Origin: Gamsiella multidivaricata
Taxonomy: Eukaryota > Mortierellomycota > Mortierellomycetes > Mortierellales > Mortierellaceae
DNA length: 64,000 nucleotides
Direction: 5' to 3'
NCBI RefSeq assembly: GCF_025024155.1
Contig: NW_026251759.1
Location: forward strand, 1-64,000
The notes below the pieces were generated by a model, which was not told where the DNA came from, did not search any database, and was given only the letters and a program-made list of their open reading frames with translations. A program made the translations under genes and the position numbers. Below are positions 43,330 to 56,637 of this stretch, piece by piece (the stretch's first letter is position 1; each line of letters begins with the position of its first letter).

Positions 43330-46300
43330 GATGGCTGTAAGACGGACGTGAAGTGAAGACAAGAGTAAGAGGAAGGCGGGTGCTTGGTGGTTAAAGGAAG
43401 GATGGTGGTTAGGTGAAGAGGAGGGAATGCAGGGAAGAGGAGGGGGAGCAGGAGGCCGAAAGGACGCTGAAGGAATGGGAGTGTGGGGAGTGCTAAAGGA
43501 AAAAGAAGAAGGGCGAAGGGAAAATGGTAGTTCATAAATACTAACCGACATAGCAACGCAGTAGTCTCCTTCCATACTGCGACGTGTGAGCAGAAGTGCT
43601 GGAGTTCATTGCTGGCACTGAATCCCCGACCAATGGTGGTTTCACAAAAAAACAAAAAACAAAAAAAAGCCGTTGAGAGACAAGCAACGAAGACAGCCGA
43701 CGTTGCTCCCCTGTCACCGCTGTTCTTTCTTTCTCTACACTTTATTTGGGTTATAGGAAGGCGGGCAAATATCTGGGCTATCTGGTGCTGAGCGTGCTGC
43801 CCTCGTTTCTTTTTCTCTGAATAACGAGTCGATCTTTAGACAGAGCCCTAATTGCACTCGGCACAATGGGGTGTTATAGCCGGGAAGAGAAAGTGGGTGA
43901 CCATGCATCTCTGGATAAGAGCGCTCACACGCAGATGCATTCGCAGACAAACGTAGACCAGAGAAGAGTGAGAAATAGAGAGAGCTCATCTCTCGCTTCA
44001 ATCTCACTCATCCCGCTATTTATTCGTCTTCATATCATTCATTGGATGGCGCGATTGGAACCCACGGCAAATCACTTGCGACGACTCTGCTTAAAATAAA
44101 GTAAGGGCTTTGTCAAGATCGGAGGAGTAACACAGGAAATGCATTCAAGATCCCATTGATCATGATTGATCTTCAAGGCGTAGAACGAAGTCCTCTCTCT
44201 GATTCTACTTTTCATTCCTCGAACGACTGCACTAATTCATGCATGGAACTTTTGCAAAGAAACATGGCGACACATGAGCACTAGCGGCGACAGTTAAAGC
44301 ACAGGTCTTTGAAATTGTGTCGCATGGAGGCCGCTAAATTCTTCGTCGTAATCTTTCTCAAGTAGTGCGCTAGTGTGGCTCCACACTGCTCTCGAGACGT
44401 GATCTTCAAAGGAATGTAAGCCGTCTTGATGCACGCTCACTTCCGCCATGATCCTGCACTTGTGCAATTGCACATAAGAAAGAAGAGGATGCAGTGCTTA
44501 GCAAAGGGTATTGCTTGTGAAGGCGTTCAACATCTCCAAACTATCAATTAAGGTTACGCGACAGTGCCGGGTTAGACATCATCTTCGCTAGATGGTAGCG
44601 GTGGTCATCTCTTTGGACACCAGACCAGAAGTCCTAACAGCAGCAGGTATCTCTTGATACATGCGCAGTACAAACTTTGCAGAGGAGCCTGTATCTATTC
44701 TCGTAGTCTCCGATTCATGGTCAGAGAAGTCCCTCGAAAATAGAAGCGGGATACTGTTGAAGCATGATTATGAAAGTCGGCCACAGCACACATCAGAATA
44801 CATCCATGAGAATAAAAATAACTCAAGGCAAAGGACTGAGCTGGGGTTCAAAGAATTGAAGAAACGTGTCAGCAATGTCAGAAACTCAGGCAGTTCTCTG
44901 GTCTACTTTCTGAAGAGCAAAGTTCCAATTAAGGTTTAATAAGTACAGAACTATGGTGACAGGACACATGGCCAAGCAAGGTTTATATGAGTCTGAGGCG
45001 TACCGACGTCTTTGGAAATAAAGCCTTTTGAATGGGTTAAAGAACCTGAGTAGGAATATCAGCAGTGAAAACAGGCGTATTAGGATATGAATTCAACCGG
45101 CAATGATTTACACCATTAGTCCTTCCGAAAGAAACAAAATGGCCTCTCAACGACCTCTTGCGACCCGATGTCATGCTCGCATTAAAAATGCTCAGGGGCT
45201 GCATGGTGTCCATGATGTTGTTCGACAGCTCTTGCGCGCGAAATGTCGTAAACCTAATTGGCCCACCATGCAGCCTGATCCAGCGGACTTGCAATAGTCC
45301 CTTTGTCATACTAGACTAAGCTCTCAGCTAAATGGGCCTTGTGCAACCCCATTTTGAAGGCGTTTTTTATCATCATAAGTTGATTGACTGAGAAGGAGTA
45401 ATTTAGAGCTCATATCTTGGCAGCTACGGAGAAAGTCCTCTCTTTGGCATCATCGGCAGGGAACCCCCACCCCTCCAAGCCTTGGCTGCACGCGTTACAC
45501 CTTCATAACGGCACACGGGGAATAGGAAAAGTAGAGTATAATTGACGTGTACATGTATCTGTGAATAAAAAGAGAGTAAGGAATATCTCATGTCGTGCTG
45601 CGAGAACATGTACTGCATGCACCTAATTTAGATGCCTTGATAAAAAGAGCACTTTTCATGAATCGCGAAAGATCAAAATATCACTCTGCGTCACTTGTCT
45701 TCGTCCCCTTCGCCGCATGAAGGATAGCCTAAGTACCAGGTTCCGACTGAACGGAGAAAGCGAGTTGGATGATGAATATAAAAATGGAGAAGTATGGCAC
45801 AGGCGGGTTAGTAAGTGCTTACCCTCTCATTGAATGATGGCCTGTTGACCCTGGGACGATGTACATTTCAGGCAAGGTAACAACGTCTGGATCTTAAGCA
45901 AGGTCAGTAAAAATGATTGTGAGATGTATCCTAATGGTCGTGAGCCCCTTGCAGGATACTCTTCGATGTCGTCTTAGGAAGTATTGCCTTTTATTTGTTT
46001 CCTTTGACTTTTACTGCTGCCTTCGCTAGGGGTAGATTAGTGTGCTGTTGTGTATCTGGGCCGCAGGGCATATTAAAATGGCTTTACTTTTCTCAGGTAC
46101 AACGGGTACAAGATGGTCTGGTCACTGCGCGAGTGATTGTATACGAGCATTGGGCAGCCATGTATACTTGCAACTTCATCAATAGTGGTGCAACCAATGC
46201 AACCGATGCAATGAAAGATGGTGAAACGCGAGAAATGGTGAATATATGGTGCTTTTGAGGATGAACGCTGCGGAGGATAGACTAGACGATGCTGATTGTG

Positions 46301-46861
46301 CATTCGGCTTCAAGTCCGCTAGTCCTGCCTGCAGTCCGCATCTGATATCTATCTGATATCAAGAATGAATGATTTAACTCCCTCAATTGCTGACCTGGTC
46401 GCACCAAAGGACTTTAGATCCGGCGAACAATAATTGCTTTCCGCTCTTGCATGCTCCATCCCATGTTCGCACACTTTTCTTTTTCATATTTCTGTTCTCT
46501 TCTTTCATTTCTCGAAATTCCCTCACGACCATAAGACCATCAAATTTTTCATCCGACCCCTTTATACCCTGAACTGCATCGGCAACACCCAGCCGTTATC
46601 TTCACGCACCAGGGCATACATCCTGTCGGACCCTGACCCCCCTCCCCACTGTACCGACCCTCATCATATTCCGCAAGCAGGCTGATTTTTTTACATCGAA
46701 AGCCTAATCTTTCGCTCTTTTCAACTGCAACGCCCAACTTACTCAATTGACTCCAACCTTGAGCGCATCGTACTCGTCAGGGCACTCACTCTTTCTGTCA
46801 GCACTATCGCGATCCAGCACACGAATAACACAGCAGATCAAATAACGCCACGGATCTAGCA
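43330..46861. other. Non-coding region between oxidase and 7TM gene
   Basis: It begins with the leader and promoter of the oxidase (minus strand; several taaata/ttattt-type A/T stretches). Between 44.1 and 46.3 kb only short frames without recognisable content occur, including 44661-44939 and a minus frame at 45309-45037; they may be eroded transposon pieces. The last 450 bp before 46862 are CT-rich and likely hold the promoter and leader of the 7TM gene. Confidence 0.4.
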
Positions 46862-49165
46862 ATGCCCTTTCAAGTTGGAGTGGACGATGCAGATGGGTTC
46901 GTCAAGTATCTAGTCAATGTCGTGGTAGTAACAGCGACGGTAGCCTGGCTGGCCATGCTTTTCGTCCGATCGATTGATGCGAAGGTCATCAAGTATAGAA
47001 AGCCCTTCAGCGTTGCCATGACGCTGCAGCTCTTCTTCGTGACATGTCGTAATCTAACGACCATGATGCTGTCCTCGGTGAGTGAATCCCAGCGGAATTT
47101 GTTCATTTGTATCTTTGGCAGTGGAGTCTATTTTTTTTTTAAGTTCCGGATGTCGGATTCACGGGCTTTCTTCGTGGGTCTACGGCAATACACGGGACAG
47201 AAAAAGTCTTCGCGGACACTCTGGGGGATGAGGTCTGGCTAGGCGTGTCTTTTTTATTTTTTATTTTGATGTGCAGCTTCATATTTCACCCGGTTACAGG
47301 TCATGCCAAAACCAGATTCCCGGCGCTGGTGCTCGTTTTTGTGCAGGACATGGTTTGATATGAAGACTCTTTTCGTAACCGGACCACAAAGATTTCATTT
47401 GTCCTTACTTTATTGTTGCTGTCATTGATGTGCATTGCAACTACAGCACAAATAAGTGGCACAGTCGTTTGAGTTTTCTGGAGCCCTTTTTGGTATGCTA
47501 GGATTGTCCTCAGTGACCCTGATCTACTGAAGTAAAATCGTAGAACCACCTTGTTTTTGCGTTTGGTTTGTTTACGTGTGTCATCCACCGTTTTATTCAA
47601 TTCATTCAAGTAACAGAGCGTAGATAGAAGATGCAATGAGCGACCAAGAGCCATGGTGCAGGAAGTGAAAAAAGAGAGCGAGTTCGTGATTACGGGATGT
47701 TGCACAGAGGGGAACATCGACTCGCGCCAACCAGTCCGTTACACATCGGGATGCTTGCAGCCACCTGACCCGCTCTCATCTAATCCGCTCTCTTCTAATC
47801 CGCGCATGCTTCACATTAATCGGAGCTGTTTATTTTATTTTTGATGAGAACGTTCCACTTCTCCCATGTGTCAATTCATTTATCTTTTGGATCCAGCAGC
47901 AGCAGTCGTGGTTGCCAGGCTCAGATACAGATATTGATTCATCAACGTGTTTTGGCTCCAGTCCTCAAACAATTCCATTTCGCCTAATCTGTTCTCGGGT
48001 GCCTTACCCGGCAGTTGCTCTGATGCATGCACACAAAGCCGAGCACTAACATCCATTTTTTTTTTTTTCAATAGGGCTTCCCTATCCCTTGTCGTTGGGT
48101 GGCCGTCATTGGTGGTGTCATCTACCAATTGTTTGCTATCTCGGCCGAGTGTGCCATGTTGATTCGCTGCAGATCATTCACCCGGTACCCCAAGATGGTC
48201 ACCTACCTGACTATCCCCACTTGGATCGTACGTTTTGGTCTCTGTATCTGGCTGGTGACGACTATCAAGGGCGAGGACAACGAGGCCGGCTACATCTGCG
48301 ACACCTCGATGGACTACAATCTCTCTGCTATCATGCAATACATCAAGATTGCGACCGAGGTTATTATCCTCGTGTTCTTTCTCGAGCGCGTCATTGCCCT
48401 CCACCGCAGCTCCCGCGGCATGGAGACCGATGCCAGCCATAGCCACTGGAAGCGTCTTGCCCTCATTAACGCCGGTATCACCTTCTTGGTTATTCTCTTC
48501 GAGGTCCTGGTCGGCCAGGTCACCGTCTACTTGACCGGCTATTGTACGTTTGCAGCCTCAGCTTCAGCTTTAGCTGCCTTTCTTGGCACCGGCAGAGCCA
48601 TACGCTGACAATCTTTTCCATCTTATCGTTTGCTAAAATAGTGTTCTTGACGTACAGCTTGGTCAATTTCATTCAAGCAACGCTTGTGGTCTTTATCGTT
48701 GAGGATACCAAGAACGTGTTCAAAAAGCGAGCTGCGACAAGCAATAGCGCGTCGAAGCAGAGCAACAGCAACAACCACAGTGGTAGCAACGCCCAGCGGA
48801 GTAATGACTACGACAGCTCCACTGTCAGCTACGCAGACGGTGTCGCTGCTGCCAAGGTCAATCGTCTCCACGACCCCAGCCAGCTGTCGCAGCAGCCGTG
48901 GTCCCTGACCATGCGCGCACCCTCCGTAATGCCCGAAAGCGTTCCTGTTCATTATAGTCCGCAGTCGAATGACCGTCCTTCGTCCCACTTTTACGACTTT
49001 GGTCAGATGGACCAGAAGTCGTCCTTGAACCGGCATTGGGATGTCGACCCCGAGTCTCAGGATACGATCGATGGAAGCAAACGCTGGAAATACAACAGGC
49101 CCGAAGATGAGATCCCTATGACCCTCGCCAAGAGCCGAGAGGACGCTCAGAACCCTAGACGATAA
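46862..49165 (+). CDS. Seven-transmembrane protein, unknown family
   Basis: Three exons, 46862-47077, 48075-48543 and 48642-49165, keep phase and give 402 residues. Seven hydrophobic helices are visible: VNVVVVTATVAWLAMLFV, FSVAMTLQLFFVTC, WVAVIGGVIYQLFAISAE, MVTYLTIPTWIVRFGLCIWL, YIKIATEVIILVFFL, LINAGITFLVILFEVLVG and FLTYSLVNFIQATLVVFIVE. A hydrophilic Ser/Asn-rich tail of about 140 residues follows. The topology resembles a G-protein-coupled receptor or a fungal Rta1/PTH11-like protein, but no family motif was recognised. Intron 1 is 997 bp, unusually long for this window. There is no signal peptide. Confidence 0.75.
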
Positions 49166-49513
49166 ACGCTAATTTTTACCCGGTGAATATCGTTCCTCGA
49201 GAGTTCCTGTCTCCTTCCTTTCCCTCTCCCTCGTCCTGCATCGTTTTTTCATCTTCATGCTGCTTAAATACTCCTTGCTTCAACACACGTTGATTATACT
49301 ACGCATAATTCATAATAAAACCCATAGTAATGATAGTAATGATAAGTAATTGATAGTTGATTATTGAATTTAGTGACGTATGGGTGACTGTTGCTCGCCT
49401 GCCCCCCAACGGCTCCTAAAGATGCCATCATCCCTTCTTCAGCTTTCGTTGTAAACCATCGCACCATACCCAATTCTCTCCAACCAACCGACCCATACAC
49501 GAACAGGAACACA
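49166..49513. other. 7TM-ARPC5 intergenic
   Basis: A short intergenic stretch with the 3' UTR of the 7TM gene (aataaa at about 49314) and the ARPC5 promoter. No gene seen. Confidence 0.5.
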
Positions 49514-50478
49514 ATGGCTTTCCGCAAAATCGATATTGACGCTCTCGAGGAAGACGCGTTCGGACAGGATGAGCTCGACTACCAGGAGATTGGCGAGGTG
49601 CGCCCTCAGCAAGAGGTTGAGGCCCAGGTGAACAGCCGTGCTCAGGAAGTCAGGTCCTTGCTCCAGCGGTACGTCTTATAGCCTGTCAAGGAGGGCCTCT
49701 TTCGCGCGGATGCGTAAGGGCCAGAGGGGGAAAAAAAAAAGAAGCGCCACCTCTACCAAATACCAACAAAGAAGGTCGATATAGTGACTAATCGGCTGTT
49801 GGCCTGGTTTTGCATCTCGTTTTTTTGTGTTCGTTGTTTTAGTGGCAACGCAGGCGGTGCTCTTTCTACATCACTTCAGGATCCACCATACGGTAACGGA
49901 TTCGAGACTGCCAAGGTAAATACGGCAAATGCGTACAATGGACAGGGGCCGGCAGTTGTGCTCAAGGAACCTTTTTTTTTTCGATTTCAGGAACAGTTGT
50001 CGACTACGTCTTCTAATCGAGTTATCTCATTCTCAATTACCCGTTTTCGTCGCGGGACAAAACACGTTTTTGTTTCTTGTATATGTTATCTAGGCCAGAA
50101 ATACTCAGACGGTCATGGAAGTCTTGAACTCGATCAAGGTCGCAGATGTCGCCCAATTGGTCAAGAACCTGACGCCGGAGGAACAGGATGTGCTGATGAA
50201 GTATCTTTATTCAGGAATGGCTGCTCCAGAACAGAACAACTCTGGTGTGCTCTTAGCTTGGCATGAAAAGGTACCGCAGCTCGCAAACAATTTGAGCGAT
50301 CTTTTTTTTTTTTTTTTTTTTTTTTTTTCGCTGAAAGGTCGCTTGCTTCTGGGATAGTTCTTAATTACCTCACACTGCATTTTTTTCATCTCATTAATAT
50401 TTCCTATGTGAATAGCTCACAGAGATTGCTGGACAAGGATGTATTGTTCGCGTTATCACTGACAGGAGGACCGTTTAA
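49514..50478 (+). CDS. ARPC5: Arp2/3 complex subunit 5 (p16-Arc)
   Basis: ARPC5 is the smallest subunit of the Arp2/3 complex, which nucleates branched actin at endocytic patches and hyphal tips. Four exons, 49514-49668, 49843-49915, 50094-50270 and 50416-50478, give 155 residues, the usual size. Family blocks are MAFRKIDIDALEEDAFGQDE, EVRSLLQRGN, GALSTSLQDPPYG, VMEVLNSIKVADVAQLVKNL, EEQDVLMKYLYSGMA and LLAWHEKLTEIAGQGCIVRV. The last intron carries a 27-base poly(T) tract shortly after its donor. Confidence 0.95.
50302..50328. repeat. Poly(T) tract in ARPC5 intron
   Basis: Twenty-seven consecutive T lie in the third ARPC5 intron, the same length as the tract in the MBF1 intron. Confidence 0.9.
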
Positions 50479-52537
50479 GCAAGCTGTATTGAGATGAAGT
50501 TAGGGACGGATGATAGTGACCAAAAATAAAAGAGGTTACTAGGGGTGACATGCAATTAGGGGCAGTTGACAGTGGTACAGATGATTGGCATGCTTTGTTC
50601 AACATGCCAGTAATGGGGAGGGGGGGGGGGGAGTCTTTTTCTTCTGCTCAATGATCTGTCAAGTGCTCCCTTCTCTCGTTGTGTTTGCGTGGCAAATCCA
50701 TTGATCCGCCTCAATTAGTATTAGTTTTATGGTTGCATTGTTCAAGATCAATTATCCAATGCATGCAATTGTGATGTATCCAAGCGAGTGTCGCTCGGTC
50801 CGAATCTGAAGGCGAATGAAGGATGTCATTTTCCTTTTTGTTCCGCCAACTTGAATCCCGTCCTGCACATCCTTTGCCCTTATATTGTTTTACACCCGCA
50901 GCTGTGTGCCCATTCACCCATAGCTATTCCCATCCCTCCCCGTTCTCCACCCCTTTGTACCTCAGACATAAGGTCGGTCCTCCTGACGAAGTCAGCCGCG
51001 ACACAACGTCAGCTTGACCAAACCTCGCCTTTTCACTTGCAGTTTACTCCCGACCTCTTTGTTGTTCTACTATTCCCACTATTCCATTCCACCATCAACT
51101 GTCCTTTCTACCAGAAAAAACTCAAAAAAACTTAGATATAGACCTGTGTTATTGAAACGATGGTCTGTTGCAGGTAAAGCACTATTTCGTCATTTGCTTG
51201 TTGTCTTTACGAGTATCGATTGAGGGGCCTCACACTTGTCAGGAGCAGTTCAGGAAGAATGAGGAAGGGACAATAATAGAGCGCCCATTGAAACAAGCAG
51301 GAGACAAAGAAGGAACGAAGACAATGAAGGATCGAGGAAACGCGATTAGGCTTGTTCACCACAGCACTGAACACCTGAACACCTGAGAGCGGGCGCGAAT
51401 GAGAAAAAAAGGATCTTCGGGATTGGTGTTTGTCATGGTAAATCGGTTAATGTGACAGAGAGAGATGTCAGAGAGGATTCCTGTGCAACTGTGTGGAAAC
51501 AGAAAAGGAACGCCGTGTCGAAGACTGCAGGCGTTATGGAGGGGATAAGAGGGAAAGTATACATGAATATGCAGAAAAAGAAAACCGGCCAGTGGGAAGG
51601 GGGAGAGTGGCATGTTTTTGTTGTTGTTGTTGTTGTTGCTTCTACTGCTGTGGGGGGAGAGGGGAGGACAGGCGGTGGTACAGTTGTGTACACGCCTTGA
51701 CTTGTTGCTGTAGTTCAGAATAGAGAGAGAGGAATGCTCATTGTAAAAGAGAGTTTGACGCCAGTGGAGAGCTGAAGATGAAGAAGTGCGTGCGTGTGTT
51801 GGTGTTGGTGCGCGCTTTTCTGTAAAGTTGTACAGAGGAGTGTGTGCCATAGGCGTCCGCTTTAGCAGATTAGTCCCGACTGAAGAGAGAGTCAAGAGAG
51901 GGGGTATGTGAATATGCGATCGGAAGTCGAGGAGGAGTGGCGATGATGATGGTGATGATGATTGAGGTGTTCGCAGGTGGGTGCTGGTGCTGCTGATGAA
52001 GGTAGGAGGGGATGATCAGATCTGATGTAGTGCAGTGCAGTGCAGCCATGTTGTGATGTTGACTGTCTGTTCAAGAGTAATAAACCATATGTTTATTGCT
52101 TGTGCGAAGGCGTGTGCATGTGCATGTGTTGCTGTTGTATGAAAGTGAAAGTGCCGATGATAGAGAGAAGAGGAGTGCTCTCAATTCGCTTCGGTTCTCT
52201 CTACTTCTTTCTTGCTGATATATATATTTACACCAGCAGACATAGACCTACTCCCTTTCCCTCCCCCCCACACACTCTCTCTTTCTCGTCTTCTTCAGCT
52301 CCTTCGTCCCTCCCTCTCACTTTTTCCTTTCTTTCATTCTTTTCACCGACCATTGTCCTCCTCGCCCTCTTTTCTTTTCTTTTTTTTTCGTTTCTCATCT
52401 CAGTTTCTTCATCAGTTTCTTCCACTCGACTGAAACAAACGTACTCCCAGGCACACCAATCATATAAAAACTGACCTTGCCTGTTTCATTTTTATTCACA
52501 CTCTCCTTGCACCTGACACCTCGCGCCGCTCTTACAC
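50479..52537. other. ARPC5-EFR3 intergenic
   Basis: No supported gene. It holds the ARPC5 3' UTR, a G-run at about 50620-50630, T/G-rich sequence and, from about 52230, a CT-rich tract that likely is the EFR3 leader. Frames in this stretch are low-complexity. Confidence 0.5.
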
Positions 52538-55500
52538 ATGTCCTCTCCTGCCACGTCCACGACGAACCCTTCCAATACCACCGACACCGCCTCCACCCGC
52601 GCCCGCTCCCGCTCCCGTACTGGCTCGGTTTCTGTCCCCGGTGCCGCGGCCCCGACCTCGCCTGCCCCGCCTGTGCCTGCGCCCAATGCCACTCATTCGT
52701 CCTTTATCCCCACCAGGTACATCAAGCATGCCTCGCTCATCAACAACTGCTACCCCTCCCGTCCTGACGAGAAGGGTCCAAAGTCCAGCGAGCTCTCCTA
52801 CCTGGTCTTCTATGCCACATCCAAGCCTGCAAAGCTGACCAAAGTCGGCAACTTTATCGAGCGACGAGTCACCCGCGATTACCGCAAGAAGAAATACTCG
52901 TATGTCATGTCCTTTTCTTCTCTGTTATCCATCGCCTTGTCTATGTGCTAAAAAAAGGGTACGCTCAGACCAGGCAGCCCAACCAACAGGTCGTTAATAC
53001 ATCCGTTTTATCTACTCCAGAGATGTCCATTGCTCGCTCGAGATCATCAAGACCCTTCTTCTGTCCAGCAAGGCACACCTGAACATCTTTTCAAAAAACG
53101 TCGTCAGTATCCTCGATTTTCTCCTGGTCGACATCTCTGACCTCGACATCGTGCGTCACTGCCAAAACGTCTTTTCCTGCTTCTGTGGGGCCCATGATGG
53201 CTCCACCTTGGGTGTCGATCATGAATTCAGGACTCTCTACGACAGAGTCGTTTCTCGTTTCGCAGGCATCGCAACCCTCAAGAACGGCGACAACAGCAGC
53301 CGGTACGTATAATTAGAATGTTTTCGAAATGGCATGTGTTGATCACTGCAACCCCAAGGGAATTCAGTGTCTTGTTGTTCGTCCTTGACTGCTCACGCTC
53401 TATGATGCATCGTTGTACATGTCTATGCATAGCTATCGGATGATCGGCCTGAGAGCATTGGAGGGCGTGGTCTCATCTAGTGCCCTCTATGCGTGCGAAC
53501 CCAAGGCCCAGCTCAATCTGGTCCTCCCTGCTATTCTCAACTGCCTAATCGACTCCAAGAACGGCGTCAATGTTGCACTGGACAACTCGCCAGGCTCGGC
53601 ACCTCCTCTTCGCAGATCCGTTTCGATCCATGTTGCTGTACATCCCGACAATGTTATTACAGATGACGATATTACGGCCGAGGCTGTCAGATGTCTTCAT
53701 GCTCTCTTCAACACCCCCAACGGTGGCAATGTCAAGCTGGCCCTCAAACGAACGTTCGCCTATCTGGATGAACACAGTCGCTGGTGGCCATCCACCTTTG
53801 GTGTCGGAATCGTGAAGACGGTCTTGAGCTTGATCTTGCCTCAATACCGATACATGGTCGTGAATGAAATCATCATCCGCATCGATAGTGTGGAATCGAC
53901 CACAACGGATCTCACCCTTCGCCTTCAAAAGAGAGCCACGCTAATCTCTGCACTAGAGGCGATTTTGGTGTCTCCTGTCTCTCTGATTGGTATGCCGGTC
54001 CTCGAAGTTCTCAATTCATTGTTGGTGACGCTCACGAAATCTCTGGCAGCATCTGCTTCCATGACCAAGGAAGGTGAATCCAGCCAATTGCTCTCCTTGG
54101 AATCCGTCATCCAAGAGGGACTCGTCAAGAGTGTCGGTATGTCTGCAACGGTATCAGATCCAGCGTTGTCGAATGCATGGAGAACCATTCAATATACTAA
54201 TCGGCATTTTTTGTTTTTATGTTTTGCACGGCATGTAGGTGGTCTCGCGACACACATCTACTACTCGAATCAAGTGCCCCATATTATTTCGCACATTGCA
54301 GGAAAGTTATCCTCCAAACTGGGAGCTTCACCACAACCCTCCATGATCGAGGGCGTGCCTACACTCGAGTATCGTGCGGCACTCTTGAAGTGCCTTTTGG
54401 CTGTGATCGAGACAAGCAAGCAGAGTGGACGCCAACAAGCCAGCTTCCATGCCACAGAAATTTCGTCCGATCTCTTGACGTCCTGTCTCGGCCTTTTGCT
54501 GGACGATCGCGTCGAGATTCGAACAGCATTTGCTAAGGCGCTGGTCACATTCCTTGTTGCCGAGGAAGAAAATGGCCAGTCGAGTACATCTCCTATCCCG
54601 TCGACCTCGAGCGATTTATACTTCCGCGCTGCCGCTCACCAGACTCTGCACGCCTATGCCAGCTCTCCCAGCTTGACGCCGGCGGATTTGATCGCCTTTT
54701 ATGGCATCCTGAAGGCGCTGTTCAGTCACTTCCAGGACGATGAATTCATCAGGGTCGTTCCCATGCTTTTCTCGCTCCAAGATTGGTGTCTAGATAGCCT
54801 GCCTCAGGAAGGGCAGGAGCTTGATGCTACTGTAGTGACTCGCAAGCGCGCTGTGGCGGCTGCCATCGTGACTTATTTCCAAATGGCCGTTTCTACCTAT
54901 GGTATGGCGGAGCCTCAGGAGTATCTCGAGAACATCAGGATGTCCAGAGAGAATGAGTCGCAGTGGATTCCGATCCAGTACGGATCAGTCGCGGAGTCAT
55001 TGGCACGCACAAGTACATCATCCTGGGAAACGCCTTCTGAATCGCTTAGCCCCGTGCTGACGCACCCTCTTGCACGCGAGCATTTGGTTACGCTGTTGAC
55101 AACTGTTTCGGACCGTTTCCGTGCTGGAGCCGATCGCTTTGGCGTGGTGTACAATCCCGAAAGCCAGTCAAGTTTGTTGTCTGGACACAATAACAGCAAG
55201 GATCTTGGTAGCGGCCTGTTCCTATCGACAGGCACATTGAACGGCACATCAAGCATTATCGGCCACAAGGCTGAGCGCACCATGGACAGCCGTATCAGAG
55301 TATCGCGTCATTTGGAGGACTGGGCATTGCCGAAAATCATCCCCCAGACATCATCAGGATCGTCGAGTGATCTGTCTGTGACCGAAAAGATGACGGAGAC
55401 GACGCCGACAAGTGAGGGCAGTATGTTTGGACTACTGACCTTGAGCGACGGATCCATGGCAGGCAAGAAGATTGGCGTCGACAGCTTGAAGGCAGCCTTG

Positions 55501-55785
55501 GCGGCGGCTCACATGGCAGTGGATGCGACGAGCGATACCGGGAGCTCGACAGGAAGCGACACGCGCGGTCCATCCGGATCTGCAACATCGGCAAGGTTCT
55601 ACCCTCTGTCGATCCATGCTCAGACGCTCCGCCGGCAGCATGGTGCTAGTCCATCCGGGGTGTCGACCACGTCGACATTGGCGGTGTCACGACCAGACCT
55701 GGCGGATTTGTTGAACACAATCAAGGTCGAGGGAGCAGGGAGCAGCAGCTCCCAGATGTCACTTGTGGTCCCACCATACATGTAA
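52538..55785 (+). CDS. EFR3: EFR3 plasma-membrane PI4-kinase scaffold
   Basis: Efr3 anchors the Stt4 (PI4KIIIalpha)-Ypp1 complex at the plasma membrane, where PI4P is made. Four exons, 52538-52899, 53021-53302, 53433-54136 and 54239-55785, keep phase and give 964 residues. After a Ser/Thr/Pro-rich start, the family core begins RYIKHASLINNCYPSRPDEK, with ELSYLVFYATSKPAKLTKVG and FIERRVTRDYRKKKY. Next come CFCGAHDGSTLGVDHEF, MIGLRALEGVVSSSALYACE, KAQLNLVLPAILNCL and GGLATHIYYSNQVPHI. The rest is helical repeats and a Ser/Thr-rich tail. The RxxRDYRKKKY basic patch fits the known membrane-binding basic surface. The third intron (54137-54238) is 102 nt, in frame and without a stop. Confidence 0.93.
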
Positions 55786-56489
55786 TGTGGGCATTGAGTT
55801 GAGTGTATGGACTCAATTGCGCACGGAACGCAGACATTCCGGAGTGTTTTTTCTATTGATCGACGACTACCACGATATCGTGGAATACTAACGTAGCTTT
55901 TTTTAATGTTGCAGTAATGAATAATAAATACAGTTCTTATTGATGAACTATGAAATTAGCGATATGCAGTTTAGCACAGCAACAGTTTATATAGTTATCA
56001 TCAGTAGTAGCAGCGGCAGCAACGGCAGGAACAACAACAAGCATCAATTATAAAGAGTAAGCAGATAGACGCGTGATATTCGGCCAATTCAAACCGATTG
56101 AATTTTTTTTATTTGGTTACCCGGGGTCGGTGTTCTGATTGGCTGAATCCAGTCAATTCAATTTGAGATAAATATGATGGGTGCACTTTGGCAGTGCAAA
56201 TGACTAAGAGACTAAGAGACCAAGTGAGCGAGGGGGACGATTGACTAGACTTGGACTCTTTTTTTTTCCCATTGTTTGTTTCCTTTTTACACTTACTTTC
56301 TTTACTCTCTTTACTACTCTCTTTCTTTCTCTCTTTACTCTTTCTTCTTTATTCCTTCCCTGCCCTCTCTCCTGCTCACCCCAACTCACTCGTTGTAAAG
56401 AAAAGAAGAAACAAAGAAAAAAAGGGAAAAAAATAAAAAGAAAGTAAAGCAACCGGACAGAAAAGGTAAGGGGGGAATGTGGACTCACC

Positions 56490-56637
56490 CATTCACGCAT
56501 TCACACATTCACACATACACATTCACATATACCCTCATTACAATCACACACACAACACAATACACACATACACACACATATACACATACACACACACACG
56601 CACACACATACACATATACACACACACACATACACAC
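56490..56637. repeat. CA-rich microsatellite
   Basis: An imperfect CA/CATA repeat of about 150 bp in intergenic DNA. It creates long spurious His/Thr-rich frames. Confidence 0.85.

Noticed and set aside
45037..45309. 90-codon minus-strand frame
   Set aside because: Some resemblance to retroelement text, but no catalytic motif, so no family was assigned.
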